A DNA stretch of 14,997 nucleotides from Coraliomargarita sp. CAG:312 (GTDB lineage Bacteria > Verrucomicrobiota > Verrucomicrobiia > Opitutales > Intestinicryptomonadaceae). The notes under the pieces were generated by a model. That model was given only the letters and a program-made list of their open reading frames with translations, was not told the DNA's origin and did no database searches. Location of the stretch: assembly GCA_000438015.1 (NCBI GenBank), contig FR901594.1, positions 11,761 to 26,757 on the forward strand. The letters run 5' to 3'. Positions within the stretch are counted from its first letter, which is position 1; the number at the start of each line of letters is the position of its first letter. The translations under genes were made by a program, and so were the position numbers. This document shows positions 6,569-13,833 of the stretch, in pieces.

Positions 6569-8842
6569 TTAGAAAATGCTATACGAAACCGTAAAGCCCG
6601 CCATCACTATGGCTACCATGCTCATTAGCTTAATGAGAATGTTTAACGAAGGACCGGATGTATCCTTAAACGGATCCCCGACAGTATCGCCAATAACGGC
6701 GGCTTTATGGGCAGTAGAACCTTTGCCTCCAAAATTGCCCTGCTCGATATATTTCTTGGCATTGTCCCATGCCCCACCGCTATTTGCCATAAATACAGCA
6801 AGAACAAATCCGGATGCCAAAGCGCCGCCGAGCAATCCCAAAACTCCTGCAACTCCGAAGAAAATGCCAGTTACTATTGGAGCGGCAACGGCAAGCAACG
6901 CCGGGAAAAGCATCTCTTTCTGGGCGGCTTTTGTGGAAATTGCCACGCAACGCGCATAATCAGGGTCGGATTTGCCTTCCATAATTCCGAGATTTTCGCG
7001 GAACTGGCGGCGGACTTCCTCAACCATTTGGTTTGCCGCCCTACCCACCGCGTTCATGGTCAAGCCGCAGAACAAGAACGACATCATGGAGCCGATAAAC
7101 ATTCCCAAAAGGACCTTTGGGTTCATCATATTTACCTGGTAAACGCTCATAAAATCAAGCAAAGACGCAGTTTCCAAATTGCTGCCCAATTCTTTGAATT
7201 TTTCAAGAGTGGAGCTTGCGTATTCGGATATTGACGAATTTCCCTGCACTCTTATCAGACCTATGCGCAATTCTTCAATATACGACGCCAACAGCGCCAA
7301 TGCAGTCAAGGCAGCCGAACCGATTGCAAAGCCCTTGCCCGTTGCAGCAGTTGTGTTTCCGAGAGAATCCAACATGTCCGTGCGATGGCGAACCTCTTTG
7401 CCCAACCCAGACATTTCTGCGTTTCCGCCGGCATTGTCTGCGATAGGCCCATATGCGTCAGTTGCCAAAGTTATTCCCAAGGTGGAAAGCATTCCAACCG
7501 CCGCAATTCCTATACCGTAGAGGCCTTGGCTCATATTTGCCAAATCTCCGCCAGCCGAAAACGCATATGCCAGCGCAGTGCCTATTACAATCGCCATGAC
7601 AGGATATAAAGTGGACACCATTCCAACTCCCATGCCTCCGATAATAACAGTTGCCGGACCAGTTTTGGCCTGTTCGGCAATTCCCTGGGTAGGCTTATAG
7701 GCTTCAGATGTGAAATACTCCGTAATTTTTCCAATGAAAATACCAGTCACCAATCCTACAATGATTGATCCCCAATTTCCGAACCAATTCGGCGTTCCCA
7801 AATAATAGAGAGCCGCAAGCGACACGATAGCAATCAGCACCGAACTTACATTTACGCCCCTTCCGAGAGCGTTTAGAAGCTCCTTGCTAGTAGCGCCGGA
7901 ACGAACTCTAACAAAATAAATACCTATCAGAGAAAGGAGGACTCCCACAGCTCCTATTATCATCGGAGCCAATATTGCTTTCATTTGCACAACCGGATCC
8001 ACCATATATGCAGCCGCTCCCAACGCTGACGTCGCCAATATGGAACCGCAATAGGATTCGTAAAGGTCTGCGCCCATTCCAGCTACGTCTCCAACATTGT
8101 CGCCGACATTGTCGGCTATCGTAGCCGGATTGCGCGGATCGTCCTCAGGGATTCCAGCCTCCACTTTGCCGACCAAATCCGCTCCAACGTCCGCGGCTTT
8201 TGTAAATATTCCGCCACCGACACGCGCGAACAAAGCTTGCAGGCTGGCTCCCATGCCGAATGTCAGCATGGTAGTTGTTATTACAACCATTTTATGCGCC
8301 TGGCTGGCGTCGTCTATAAATTTGTTTAAAATTACAAACCAGATCGAGATGTCGAGGAGAGCCAATCCAACAACGACCAATCCCATAACCGCGCCCGAGC
8401 GGAAAGCGACGCGCAAACCCGCATCCAAGGAATTTTTTGCTGCCCACGCTGCCCTATTTGATGCGTAAGTTGCCGTCTTCATTCCAAAGAACCCGGCTAG
8501 ACCGGAGAAGAATCCCCCCGTAATAAATGCGAACGGCACCCAGTTATTCTGAACATTTAATCCGTACGCCAAGAATACAAAAAAGAAAAATAGTATTATA
8601 AAAACAGCACTTACAATCTTGTATTGCTGGCGCAGATAGGCAAGAGCGCCCTGCCTTACGTGCAAGGCTATCTTCCGCATAATCTCGGTGCCTTCGTCCT
8701 CCTTTTTCATACCCTTGTAAAAATTGTATGCGAATACAAGGGCAATTATGGATGCAACCGGAACTAGCCAGAAGATAGGGTTTATTGCTGTGGATGCGCC
8801 AGACTGCGCACTAGCCAATATACTGATATAAGCGATATTCAT
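6569..8842 (-). CDS. hppA: K+-dependent membrane pyrophosphatase, probably Na+- or Na+/H+-pumping
   Basis: This membrane enzyme hydrolyses PPi and pumps cations outwards. Residue numbers count from the in-frame TTG at 8866; the ATG at 8842 (residue 9) is preferred. From there the protein has 757 residues with about 16 hydrophobic segments. The active-site signature 'DVGADLVGKVEAG' (226-238), the Asp-rich 'NVGDNVGD' (253-260) and 'GDTVGDPFKD' (726-735) are intact. 'GNTTAATGKG' (503-512) has Ala and Gly at the two positions (A507, G510) that mark the K+-dependent subfamily. 'GADLYESY' puts the gating Glu (E270) at the position seen in Na+-pumping members rather than four residues later. T116, F120, D172 and M200 fall where I recall the signature of dual Na+/H+ pumps. 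It is a single-gene unit, divergent from the plus-strand gene. There is no Shine-Dalgarno sequence. Family certain, ion specificity inferred. Confidence 0.95.
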   Translation of the reverse strand: MNIAYISILASAQSGASTAINPIFWLVPVASIIALVFAYNFYKGMKKEDEGTEIMRKIALHVRQGALAYLRQQYKIVSAVFIILFFFFVFLAYGLNVQNNWVPFAFITGGFFSGLAGFFGMKTATYASNRAAWAAKNSLDAGLRVAFRSGAVMGLVVVGLALLDISIWFVILNKFIDDASQAHKMVVITTTMLTFGMGASLQALFARVGGGIFTKAADVGADLVGKVEAGIPEDDPRNPATIADNVGDNVGDVAGMGADLYESYCGSILATSALGAAAYMVDPVVQMKAILAPMIIGAVGVLLSLIGIYFVRVRSGATSKELLNALGRGVNVSSVLIAIVSLAALYYLGTPNWFGNWGSIIVGLVTGIFIGKITEYFTSEAYKPTQGIAEQAKTGPATVIIGGMGVGMVSTLYPVMAIVIGTALAYAFSAGGDLANMSQGLYGIGIAAVGMLSTLGITLATDAYGPIADNAGGNAEMSGLGKEVRHRTDMLDSLGNTTAATGKGFAIGSAALTALALLASYIEELRIGLIRVQGNSSISEYASSTLEKFKELGSNLETASLLDFMSVYQVNMMNPKVLLGMFIGSMMSFLFCGLTMNAVGRAANQMVEEVRRQFRENLGIMEGKSDPDYARCVAISTKAAQKEMLFPALLAVAAPIVTGIFFGVAGVLGLLGGALASGFVLAVFMANSGGAWDNAKKYIEQGNFGGKGSTAHKAAVIGDTVGDPFKDTSGPSLNILIKLMSMVAIVMAGFTVSYSIF

Positions 8843-8873
8843 AAGTATTGTTTGAAGTTTTGGCAAAATCGAA

Positions 8874-8903
8874 ATTTTATTTTAGAGAAAATCAAATTTT
8901 CAA
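8874..8903 (-). promoter_or_regulatory. Weak promoter candidate for the pyrophosphatase gene
   Basis: On the minus strand TTGAAA (8903-8898) and TAAAAT (8879-8874) lie 18 bases apart, about 30 bases before the ATG. A palindrome GAAAAT-N3-ATTTTC (8887-8901) overlaps the -35. The region is very AT-rich, so chance matches are likely. Confidence 0.25.
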
Positions 8904-8930
8904 AATAAAACAAATTCCGTTCTAATACAT

Positions 8931-8974
8931 TGGAGAGTAAATTTAAAATCTCCATCTTTTTTTTTATTTTTTTT
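8931..8974 (+). other. Short hairpin followed by long T-tract between divergent genes
   Basis: TGGAGA (8931-8936) and TCTCCA (8949-8954) form a 6-bp stem, followed by nine T, one A and eight T (8957-8974). Read on the plus strand it resembles a weak terminator or attenuator. Read as DNA it could be an UP-like or bent tract serving the gene at 9091. No gene lies directly before it on the plus strand. Confidence 0.3.
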
Positions 8975-9079
8975 GCATTAAGCAGAAAATAGATTTGTCG
9001 AAAAAGCTTGTAAAATAACTTAGAATTTCCAAAATTGGGTGTGTCAGAAAGGACATATCAAAATTAAAAACAAAATCCC

Positions 9080-9090
9080 AAAGGACTAAA
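9080..9090 (+). promoter_or_regulatory. Shine-Dalgarno site for the gene at 9091
   Basis: AAAGGA ends five bases before the ATG and fixes this start. It stands out because the other genes in the window lack a recognisable Shine-Dalgarno sequence. Confidence 0.7.
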
Positions 9091-9864
9091 ATGAAGAATT
9101 ATCTGTACTTGTCATTGCTGCCTGAAGCCCTCATCGCTTCAAATCTCTCACCCGAAGAATTTGGCGGCTATTTCGCAACGGGAGTATTTAGGCGCAACTG
9201 CGACCAGGCAATATTTTTTGAAATAGACCCAAACTTTAAATCGGACTATCTGCCCGTCGCAAAGCTAGACGAATTGTGCAAACCCCACCCAGACGGACGT
9301 CCACACAAATCGGTGTATCTTTCTGTGTACCGTGTGCTGGAGCATATACCGATGTCGGCATTTAGGAACTTATATCTAGTCACATCAGACGGGAAAACTT
9401 TGGAATTGTCGAAATCCGAATTCGTCCCCGATCCCAAACAGCATTTATATATGTACCAGGATTTTGCTCCCTGCCGACCAAGAGTCGCTAGCATTCTGAA
9501 TCCCAAGGAATACGTAGCCCGCCTTACGTCTTCGGAAAGATTGGTTAATTTACCCAAACTAGCTTTTTGCGACATGGATCTCGGTGCGTTGGAATCCGAT
9601 CCTCAAAATGGAGATCTTGGCAGCCTGCCATATAAGAACCAGCACCACCTGCGCGACTGCCTTATGCAAGTAAACAGCAAGGGCGGTAAAAACAATAAGG
9701 TTGTTGCGCGTTCGGGAGACGACTTTCTATACCGCACCGTCAGAACTGGGTTCTTTGTCGGGACAGGCGACGATATGATCTTCTACAAGATGCCATCCCA
9801 AGAAGAGCTTGAAAACAAGCATTACAACTGGTGGCGTTCAGCCCAAAGCGCGTTTGCAAAATAA
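9091..9864 (+). CDS. Conserved-looking cytosolic protein of unknown function
   Basis: This 257-residue protein has no signal peptide or membrane segment, so it is probably cytosolic. I cannot assign a function. Its texture is that of a real, constrained protein. Distinct segments are 'LSPEEFGGYFATG' (19-31), 'CDQAIFFEIDP' (37-47), 'PHPDGRPHKSVYLSVYRV' (65-82), 'MYQDFAPCRP' (121-130) and 'GFFVGTGDDMIFYKM' (220-234), with five Cys spread along the chain. I have a vague memory of similar hypothetical proteins in other anaerobic bacteria but cannot verify it. It is the only clear plus-strand gene and stands alone, divergent from the pyrophosphatase gene. It is also the only gene here with a good ribosome site: AAAGGA five bases before the ATG. 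The same AAAGGAC word also occurs at 9048-9054. Confidence 0.85.
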   Translation: MKNYLYLSLLPEALIASNLSPEEFGGYFATGVFRRNCDQAIFFEIDPNFKSDYLPVAKLDELCKPHPDGRPHKSVYLSVYRVLEHIPMSAFRNLYLVTSDGKTLELSKSEFVPDPKQHLYMYQDFAPCRPRVASILNPKEYVARLTSSERLVNLPKLAFCDMDLGALESDPQNGDLGSLPYKNQHHLRDCLMQVNSKGGKNNKVVARSGDDFLYRTVRTGFFVGTGDDMIFYKMPSQEELENKHYNWWRSAQSAFAK

Positions 9865-9905
9865 GAGCTGGATGTTCTTTATTGTGGGCAATAGCCGTTT
9901 TTTTT
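9863..9905 (+). terminator. Possible weak terminator after the gene at 9091
   Basis: Two small hairpins follow the stop: AAGAGC/GTTCTT (9863-9879, one G-U pair) and TATTG/CAATA (9880-9893). Three bases later comes a run of eight T (9898-9905). The stems are short, so termination may be inefficient. Confidence 0.35.
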
Positions 9906-9985
9906 AAAGCGTGTCATTTGCCTCCATTGCTTGCATCGCGACTAAAACTCCATTTGAAAGAGTAGATGACTAAAAAAGTATCTAA

Positions 9986-10009
9986 TCTTTTTTGCAGGGG
10001 CAAAAAAGA
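9986..10009. repeat. Perfect hairpin in the gene-free region
   Basis: TCTTTTTTGC and GCAAAAAAGA form a 10-bp perfect inverted repeat with the 4-base loop AGGG. No T-run follows on either strand, so it is not a standard terminator. Confidence 0.5.
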
Positions 10010-10025
10010 CTGCTTCGCATTGCGC

Positions 10026-10035
10026 TTGCCGGCAA
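10026..10035. repeat. TTGCCGGCAA palindrome
   Basis: A perfect 10-bp palindrome directly abuts the left copy of the 16-bp inverted repeat. The same arms recur as TTGCC-N4-GGCAA at 10378-10391. Confidence 0.45.
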
Positions 10036-10159
10036 TAAATAGCGCATTTAACGCAAGTACAGCACAAAAGAACATCCGCCAAAACAGTTTTTCTGCCATC
10101 CTTGACAATTTGCGCATTTCACCAATCCGAAAGCTTGAAATAGCCGCGATTGCGAATTG

Positions 10160-10184
10160 TTTTTATAAATATTCTTTATAAAAA
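10160..10184. repeat. AT-only 10-bp hairpin
   Basis: TTTTTATAAA (10160-10169) and TTTATAAAAA (10175-10184) are perfect arms around the loop TATTC. It could be a weak bidirectional terminator or a duplex-melting site; there is no adjacent gene to assign it to. Confidence 0.4.
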
Positions 10185-10299
10185 AACGCGAATATGCATA
10201 AATTTATTTTCCGATTATTTGCAATCTACGATTTCAAGGGGGTAAATTAAGCTTCCGCTTGAATGGCAATATCAAAAAAAAAGACGCAATGCGGCATTT

Positions 10300-10337
10300 T
10301 GCTTGTCTGCTAGCAGGCTTTTTTAGGGAAACAAGCA
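10300..10337. repeat. Nested inverted repeats with T-run
   Basis: TGCTTGT (10300-10306) and ACAAGCA (10331-10337) are outer arms. Inside is the palindrome CTGCTAGCAG (10307-10316), followed by GC and six T. On the plus strand the inner part could act as a short terminator hairpin. Confidence 0.35.
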
Positions 10338-10372
10338 GCGTTTAAACCGGGCATATTAATATTTCAAAACAT

Positions 10373-10475
10373 GCAAATTGCCCATCGGCAAGCAAAGCGG
10401 CAAGCAGAAGTCATTTTTATTCCTATTTGCCAAGGCATGCAGCCCGGCTGCGGCGATTCGGTCGCCTGCGCAAAC
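10373..10475 (+). repeat. Degenerate direct repeat, copy A
   Basis: This copy shares ordered anchor words with copy B: GCAAATTGC, GAAGT, an approximately 29-base block at 10414-10442 (about 25 positions identical, containing ATTCCT and TTGCCAAG), and GCGCAAAC. Spacing between anchors differs by 6-9 bases. Confidence 0.45.
10439..10469. repeat. Two adjacent GC-rich hairpins
   Basis: GCAGC-CCG-GCTGC (10439-10451) is followed directly by GGCGA-TTCGG-TCGCC (10452-10466). They form a compact GC-rich island in an AT-rich stretch, as in a structured RNA or a repeat end. Confidence 0.4.
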
Positions 10476-10665
10476 TTATAAAAGCAAAGCTCTTTCTCCG
10501 CCCCCCCAGTTGGGGCATATTCTGACACAGAGAAAAAAATGCAAAAAAGTTTAAATGCGCTATTTAAGCCCTAAATGCCTGCCCATAAAACTGACGCTCT
10601 CCTCCCTCAAAGCCGCAAATAAAACATAAGCCCAACTGCTGCCGAATAAGCAACTGGTAACCGCT

Positions 10666-10685
10666 CTTAAAAAAGCAGTTTTAAG
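10666..10685. repeat. CTTAAAA/TTTTAAG hairpin
   Basis: These are perfect 7-bp arms around the loop AAGCAG. A second pairing is possible between AACTGCT (10634-10640) and AGCAGTT (10674-10680). Confidence 0.3.
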
Positions 10686-10708
10686 TTGAATTTATTGATG
10701 TTAAAAAA

Positions 10709-10814
10709 GCAAATTGCGCGCATTACTATTAAGGGGAAGTAGCTGATTTTTCACGGACTTTTCATTCCTTATTGCCAAGCAATGCAAGACGAATTTAAGC
10801 ATTGCAGCGCAAAC
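10709..10814 (+). repeat. Degenerate direct repeat, copy B
   Basis: This is the partner of copy A, starting 336 bases further on with the same anchors in the same order; the best-conserved block is 10759-10788. Within it GCAATGC (10779-10785) and GCATTGC (10799-10805) are inverted arms, so the copy can fold on itself. Confidence 0.45.
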
Positions 10815-11180
10815 CTTTTTTGCGCCAAGAATAAAAAATCGGAACTTGCTCCAATCCTATCGGATAATTTTTGCGCAATGCGCCTAAGGTAAACCGTTTT
10901 TTCTCCACCTAAAATAAAAGTAATATGCTTTCCAAACGCGCCCTTAAATTCCAATAAAGCGCAAAATTTGACAGAATTTTTAAACCTCCCAGACAATAAA
11001 AAATTAACTTTTATAAAATCTAAAAATAGAATATGATTTTCGCAAAAGGAAGCGGATTTTGGCTTATAGCTAACTTTAAGTTGTATGCGCTCCTGTGTTT
11101 GCTGTTTCTGTAATTATTTAGAGCTATTTTATTGTTTATATATATAGAGAGCCATTTTAAACATTCGCATCGAAAAATTT

Positions 11181-11219
11181 TAAATAAAAAAAAGAGCAAG
11201 ATTAACACCTGCTCTTTTT
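11181..11219 (-). terminator. Rho-independent terminator after clpC
   Basis: AAAAAGAGCA (11189-11198) and TGCTCTTTTT (11210-11219) are perfect 10-bp arms around an 11-base loop. On the minus strand the stem runs into more T (through 11181). It lies about 110 bases past the clpC stop and closes the mcsA-mcsB-clpC operon. It could also act on plus-strand transcripts. Confidence 0.75.
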
Positions 11220-11252
11220 AATGCAAATACTCTAACGCTGCCGTTAAAGAAA

Positions 11253-11278
11253 CTAAATCATCCGCTTGCGGATTTTAG
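11253..11278 (-). other. Hairpin in the clpC 3' region
   Basis: ATCCGC-TT-GCGGAT (11260-11273) is enclosed by CTAAA/TTTAG arms, with a two-base bulge. It lies between the clpC stop and the terminator and may protect the mRNA 3' end. Confidence 0.4.
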
Positions 11279-11329
11279 CGCCCTTAATTTGGCATTAAAG
11301 CATTTCCTTACCCGTTGGGAATAAAACGA

Positions 11330-13825
11330 TTAAAGCTTTTTGCAATGTTTACGCTTAGATTGAGAGAACTCAAGCTTTTTGCCGTCCTGCGAAGTTGTTA
11401 TTTTTATTTCGCCGCTTCCCTCGCAAATATTTCCCTTCAGTATTTCTTCGGCGAGACTGTCTTCAAGCTCGCGTTCTATCGCGCGCTTTAGCGGCCTTGC
11501 TCCATATTTTTCGTCCCAGCCTTTTGAAATTAAGAAATTCATGGCCGATTCGTCCACGTCTATCGACATTCCTTTCTCGGCAAGCCTCTTGCGAAGCTGG
11601 TTCAATTCCAGCTGCACAATTTTGCCCATATCATCCTTCGAAAGCACTCTAAATAGGATTATATCATTTATGCGGTTGAGAAATTCTGGACGGAATGATT
11701 TTTTCATTTCGTCCATTACCTTTTCCTTATTTTTCTCGTAGTCATTTTCGACGTTTGAACCCGCGTCAAATCCCATCGACGGGCTTTTTTGTAGAATGTG
11801 CGCGCCGACATTGCTAGTCATAATTATGATAGTATTGCGGAAATCCACCGTTCTTCCCAAACTGTCGGTAAGCCTTCCGTCCTCCAAGACCTGCAGAAGC
11901 AGTTGGGCAACGTCCGGGTGGGCCTTTTCTATTTCGTCGAACAAAATAACGCTATACGGCTTTCTGCGAACTTGCTCGGTAAGCTGTCCGCCGTCTTCAT
12001 GCCCCACATATCCCGGAGGAGAGCCTATTAGCCGCGATACGGAAAATTTTTCCATATACTCCGACATGTCTATCTGGATCAGCGACTCCTGCTTCCCGAA
12101 CATTTGCTCCGCCAATATTTTTGCAAGATAAGTTTTCCCGACTCCCGTCGGCCCAAGGAACATAAACGAACCTATCGGGCGCTTTGGATCCTTCAAAGCC
12201 GCACGAGAACGCCTAAGAGCGCGCGCTATTGCCGAAGTGGCCTCGTCTTGTCCGACCACGCGCTCGCGCAGATAACTTTCCAAGGACAGCAATTTTTGGC
12301 TTTCCTCGCGCTCCATTCTGGAAAGCGGTATTCCTGTCCAAGAAGACACAACCGCGTAAATATCGTCCTCCGATACGTTTGCGCGCTTAGACTCCAAGGA
12401 TTTTTTCCATGCTTTTACAACATCTTCTTTTTGCGCAATCAATGATTTTTCGGTGTCGCGCAATGTCGCGGCCTCTTCAAAACGCTGCTCGCGAATGGCG
12501 TCCTCTTTCTTGCGCGCAAGCTCTTCTATTTTTGAAGATATTGCCAATACTTCTTGGGGGCGCTCCATCATTTTTATGCGCGCCCTAGCGCCTGCCTCGT
12601 CTATTACATCTATAGCCTTGTCTGGAAGAAATCTGCTTGTTATGTATCTTTCAGAAAGCTTTACCGCAGAAACAAGCGCTTCCTCGGAGTATATGCAATG
12701 GTGGTGCTTTTCGTAATTTGCGCGCAATCCCATTAGGATTTTTACAGCGTCGTCGCTCGAAGGCTCTTCGACCTTGATGCTTTGAAAACGCCTGTCAAGA
12801 GCGCTGTCTTTTTCGATAAACTTGCGGTACTCTGCCATAGTGGTAGCTCCGATGCACTGAAGCGTTCCCCTGGACAAAGCCGGCTTAAATATGTTCGAAG
12901 CATCCATAGCGCCTTCGGCGGCTCCCGCGCCGACAATTGTATGGAGCTCGTCTATAAAAAGTATTACATCCCTGGATTTTTCTATTTCATCCATTACGGC
13001 TTTTATGCGCTCTTCAAACTGCCCGCGATATTTGGTGCCGGCAACCATTAAAGCCATGTCCAAAGCAATGACGCGCTTTCCCGCCAAAAGTTCCGGAACT
13101 TCCCCGCTTGCAATTTCCTGCGCCAATCCCTCGACAATAGCGGTCTTTCCAACGCCTGCTTCTCCCACTAAAACAGGATTGTTTTTCGTTCTGCGGCACA
13201 AAATTTGAACAGCGCGCATAATTTCGTTGGCTCGCCCGATCACCGGATCCAGTTTGCCTTCCTTGGCGAGTGCCGTAAGATCCCTTCCGAACGCCTCCAA
13301 GGCAGTCTTCTTCTGTCCGGCGCCGTCGGGGCGCTCCTGCTGACCAAACTCTTGTTCGCGTATTTCTGTTTCGGGAGTATCTCCAACAAAATTTGGATCC
13401 AGTTCAGCCAGTATCTGCGCGCGGCAGGTCGCGATATCCACTCCCAGCTCCCTGAGAACGGTAGCCGCCACGCCTTCTCCTTCGCGCAGCAATCCCAACA
13501 ATATATGCTCCGTTCCGATATAGTTATGGGAAAGTTGGGTGGCCTCATAGGCGGCAAAAGCCAATACTTTTTTTACTCTCTGCGTATGCTGCAAATCCGA
13601 AACATCGCCGGAGTCAAACCCGGAACCGACTTGTTTTTCTACTTCACGGGTGACATTTTCAAGATTGATTCCCATTTTGCGCAATACGTTCACCGCAACA
13701 CCCTGCCCCAGTTTTATTATGCCAAGCAGAATGTGTTCCGTGCCTATATAATTGTGCTTAAAGCGTATTGCCTCCTTCCGGGCAAGCGCCAATACTTGTT
13801 GTGCTCTTGGTGTGAATTGTTGCAT
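11330..13825 (-). CDS. clpC: ClpC-type AAA+ unfoldase of the Clp protease
   Basis: ClpC unfolds substrates, including arginine-phosphorylated proteins, and feeds them to ClpP in the cytosol. The 831-residue protein has two N-terminal Clp repeats (about 1-145, each with 'HNYIGTEHILLG'). The first AAA+ module has Walker A GEAGVGKT at 221-228 and Walker B 'VILFIDE' at 287-293. A middle domain with a UVR-type helix pair ('REQRFEEAATLRDTEK', 445-460) distinguishes ClpC from ClpA and ClpB. The second AAA+ module has Walker A GPTGVGKT at 558-565, Walker B 'VILFDE' at 626-631 and 'LNRIND'. 'MGF' at 684-686 sits where the ClpP-docking tripeptide is expected, so partnership with ClpP is likely. It follows mcsB by 61 bases. 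There is no Shine-Dalgarno sequence. The leader carries the word TACGATA twice, 13 bases apart. Confidence 0.97.
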   Translation of the reverse strand: MQQFTPRAQQVLALARKEAIRFKHNYIGTEHILLGIIKLGQGVAVNVLRKMGINLENVTREVEKQVGSGFDSGDVSDLQHTQRVKKVLAFAAYEATQLSHNYIGTEHILLGLLREGEGVAATVLRELGVDIATCRAQILAELDPNFVGDTPETEIREQEFGQQERPDGAGQKKTALEAFGRDLTALAKEGKLDPVIGRANEIMRAVQILCRRTKNNPVLVGEAGVGKTAIVEGLAQEIASGEVPELLAGKRVIALDMALMVAGTKYRGQFEERIKAVMDEIEKSRDVILFIDELHTIVGAGAAEGAMDASNIFKPALSRGTLQCIGATTMAEYRKFIEKDSALDRRFQSIKVEEPSSDDAVKILMGLRANYEKHHHCIYSEEALVSAVKLSERYITSRFLPDKAIDVIDEAGARARIKMMERPQEVLAISSKIEELARKKEDAIREQRFEEAATLRDTEKSLIAQKEDVVKAWKKSLESKRANVSEDDIYAVVSSWTGIPLSRMEREESQKLLSLESYLRERVVGQDEATSAIARALRRSRAALKDPKRPIGSFMFLGPTGVGKTYLAKILAEQMFGKQESLIQIDMSEYMEKFSVSRLIGSPPGYVGHEDGGQLTEQVRRKPYSVILFDEIEKAHPDVAQLLLQVLEDGRLTDSLGRTVDFRNTIIIMTSNVGAHILQKSPSMGFDAGSNVENDYEKNKEKVMDEMKKSFRPEFLNRINDIILFRVLSKDDMGKIVQLELNQLRKRLAEKGMSIDVDESAMNFLISKGWDEKYGARPLKRAIERELEDSLAEEILKGNICEGSGEIKITTSQDGKKLEFSQSKRKHCKKL

Positions 13826-13833
13826 AGCGTGCG

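Larger units (their letters stand above)
10036..10566. repeat. Segment bounded by 16-bp perfect inverted repeats, MITE-like
   Basis: TAAATAGCGCATTTAA at 10036-10051 and its exact reverse complement at 10551-10566 bound a 531-bp segment with no transposase gene. Both outer ends are TA, which would fit a TA target duplication as in IS630/mariner-type elements, but a two-base match proves nothing. It may be a non-autonomous or decayed element, or two copies of a short palindromic repeat. Confidence 0.35.
9865..11329. other. 1.46-kb region without a convincing gene, rich in inverted and degenerate repeats
   Basis: No open frame here has convincing coding texture. The short ones (9914-10117, 10769-10996, 11020-11208, all minus) lack ribosome sites or recognisable families, and two need TTG or GTG starts. 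No tRNA, tmRNA, SRP RNA or RNase P RNA signature was seen. What is present: a 16-bp inverted repeat pair (10036-10051 and 10551-10566), a degenerate direct duplication (10373-10475 and 10709-10814), several hairpins, and many copies of GCAA/TTGC words. For example, CGCAATGCG or its complement occurs near 10017, 10285 and 10874. The region is more AT-rich than its neighbours by eye. It could be a decayed element, a repeat-hosting spacer, or the site of an unrecognised non-coding RNA. Confidence 0.6.

Noticed and set aside
9914..10117. Minus-strand 67-codon ORF with a short hydrophobic stretch
   Set aside because: There is no usable ribosome site, no recognisable family, and it overlaps several repeats. 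It is kept only as a weak small-protein possibility inside the gene-free region.
9040..10529. Shared 10-mer TGTGTCAGAA at 9040-9049 and inverted at 10520-10529
   Set aside because: Many 10-mer matches are expected by chance in 15 kb on both strands, and the flanks do not align.
10769..10996. Minus-strand 75-codon open frame
   Set aside because: It needs a TTG start, overlaps repeat copy B and has no coding texture.
11020..11208. Minus-strand 62-codon open frame
   Set aside because: It needs a GTG start and begins inside the clpC terminator hairpin; the composition simply follows the AT-rich DNA.
9865..11329. tRNA, tmRNA, SRP RNA, RNase P RNA or CRISPR array in the gap
   Set aside because: No T-loop or tRNA-like ends, no conserved core of these RNAs, and no regularly spaced identical repeats were found.
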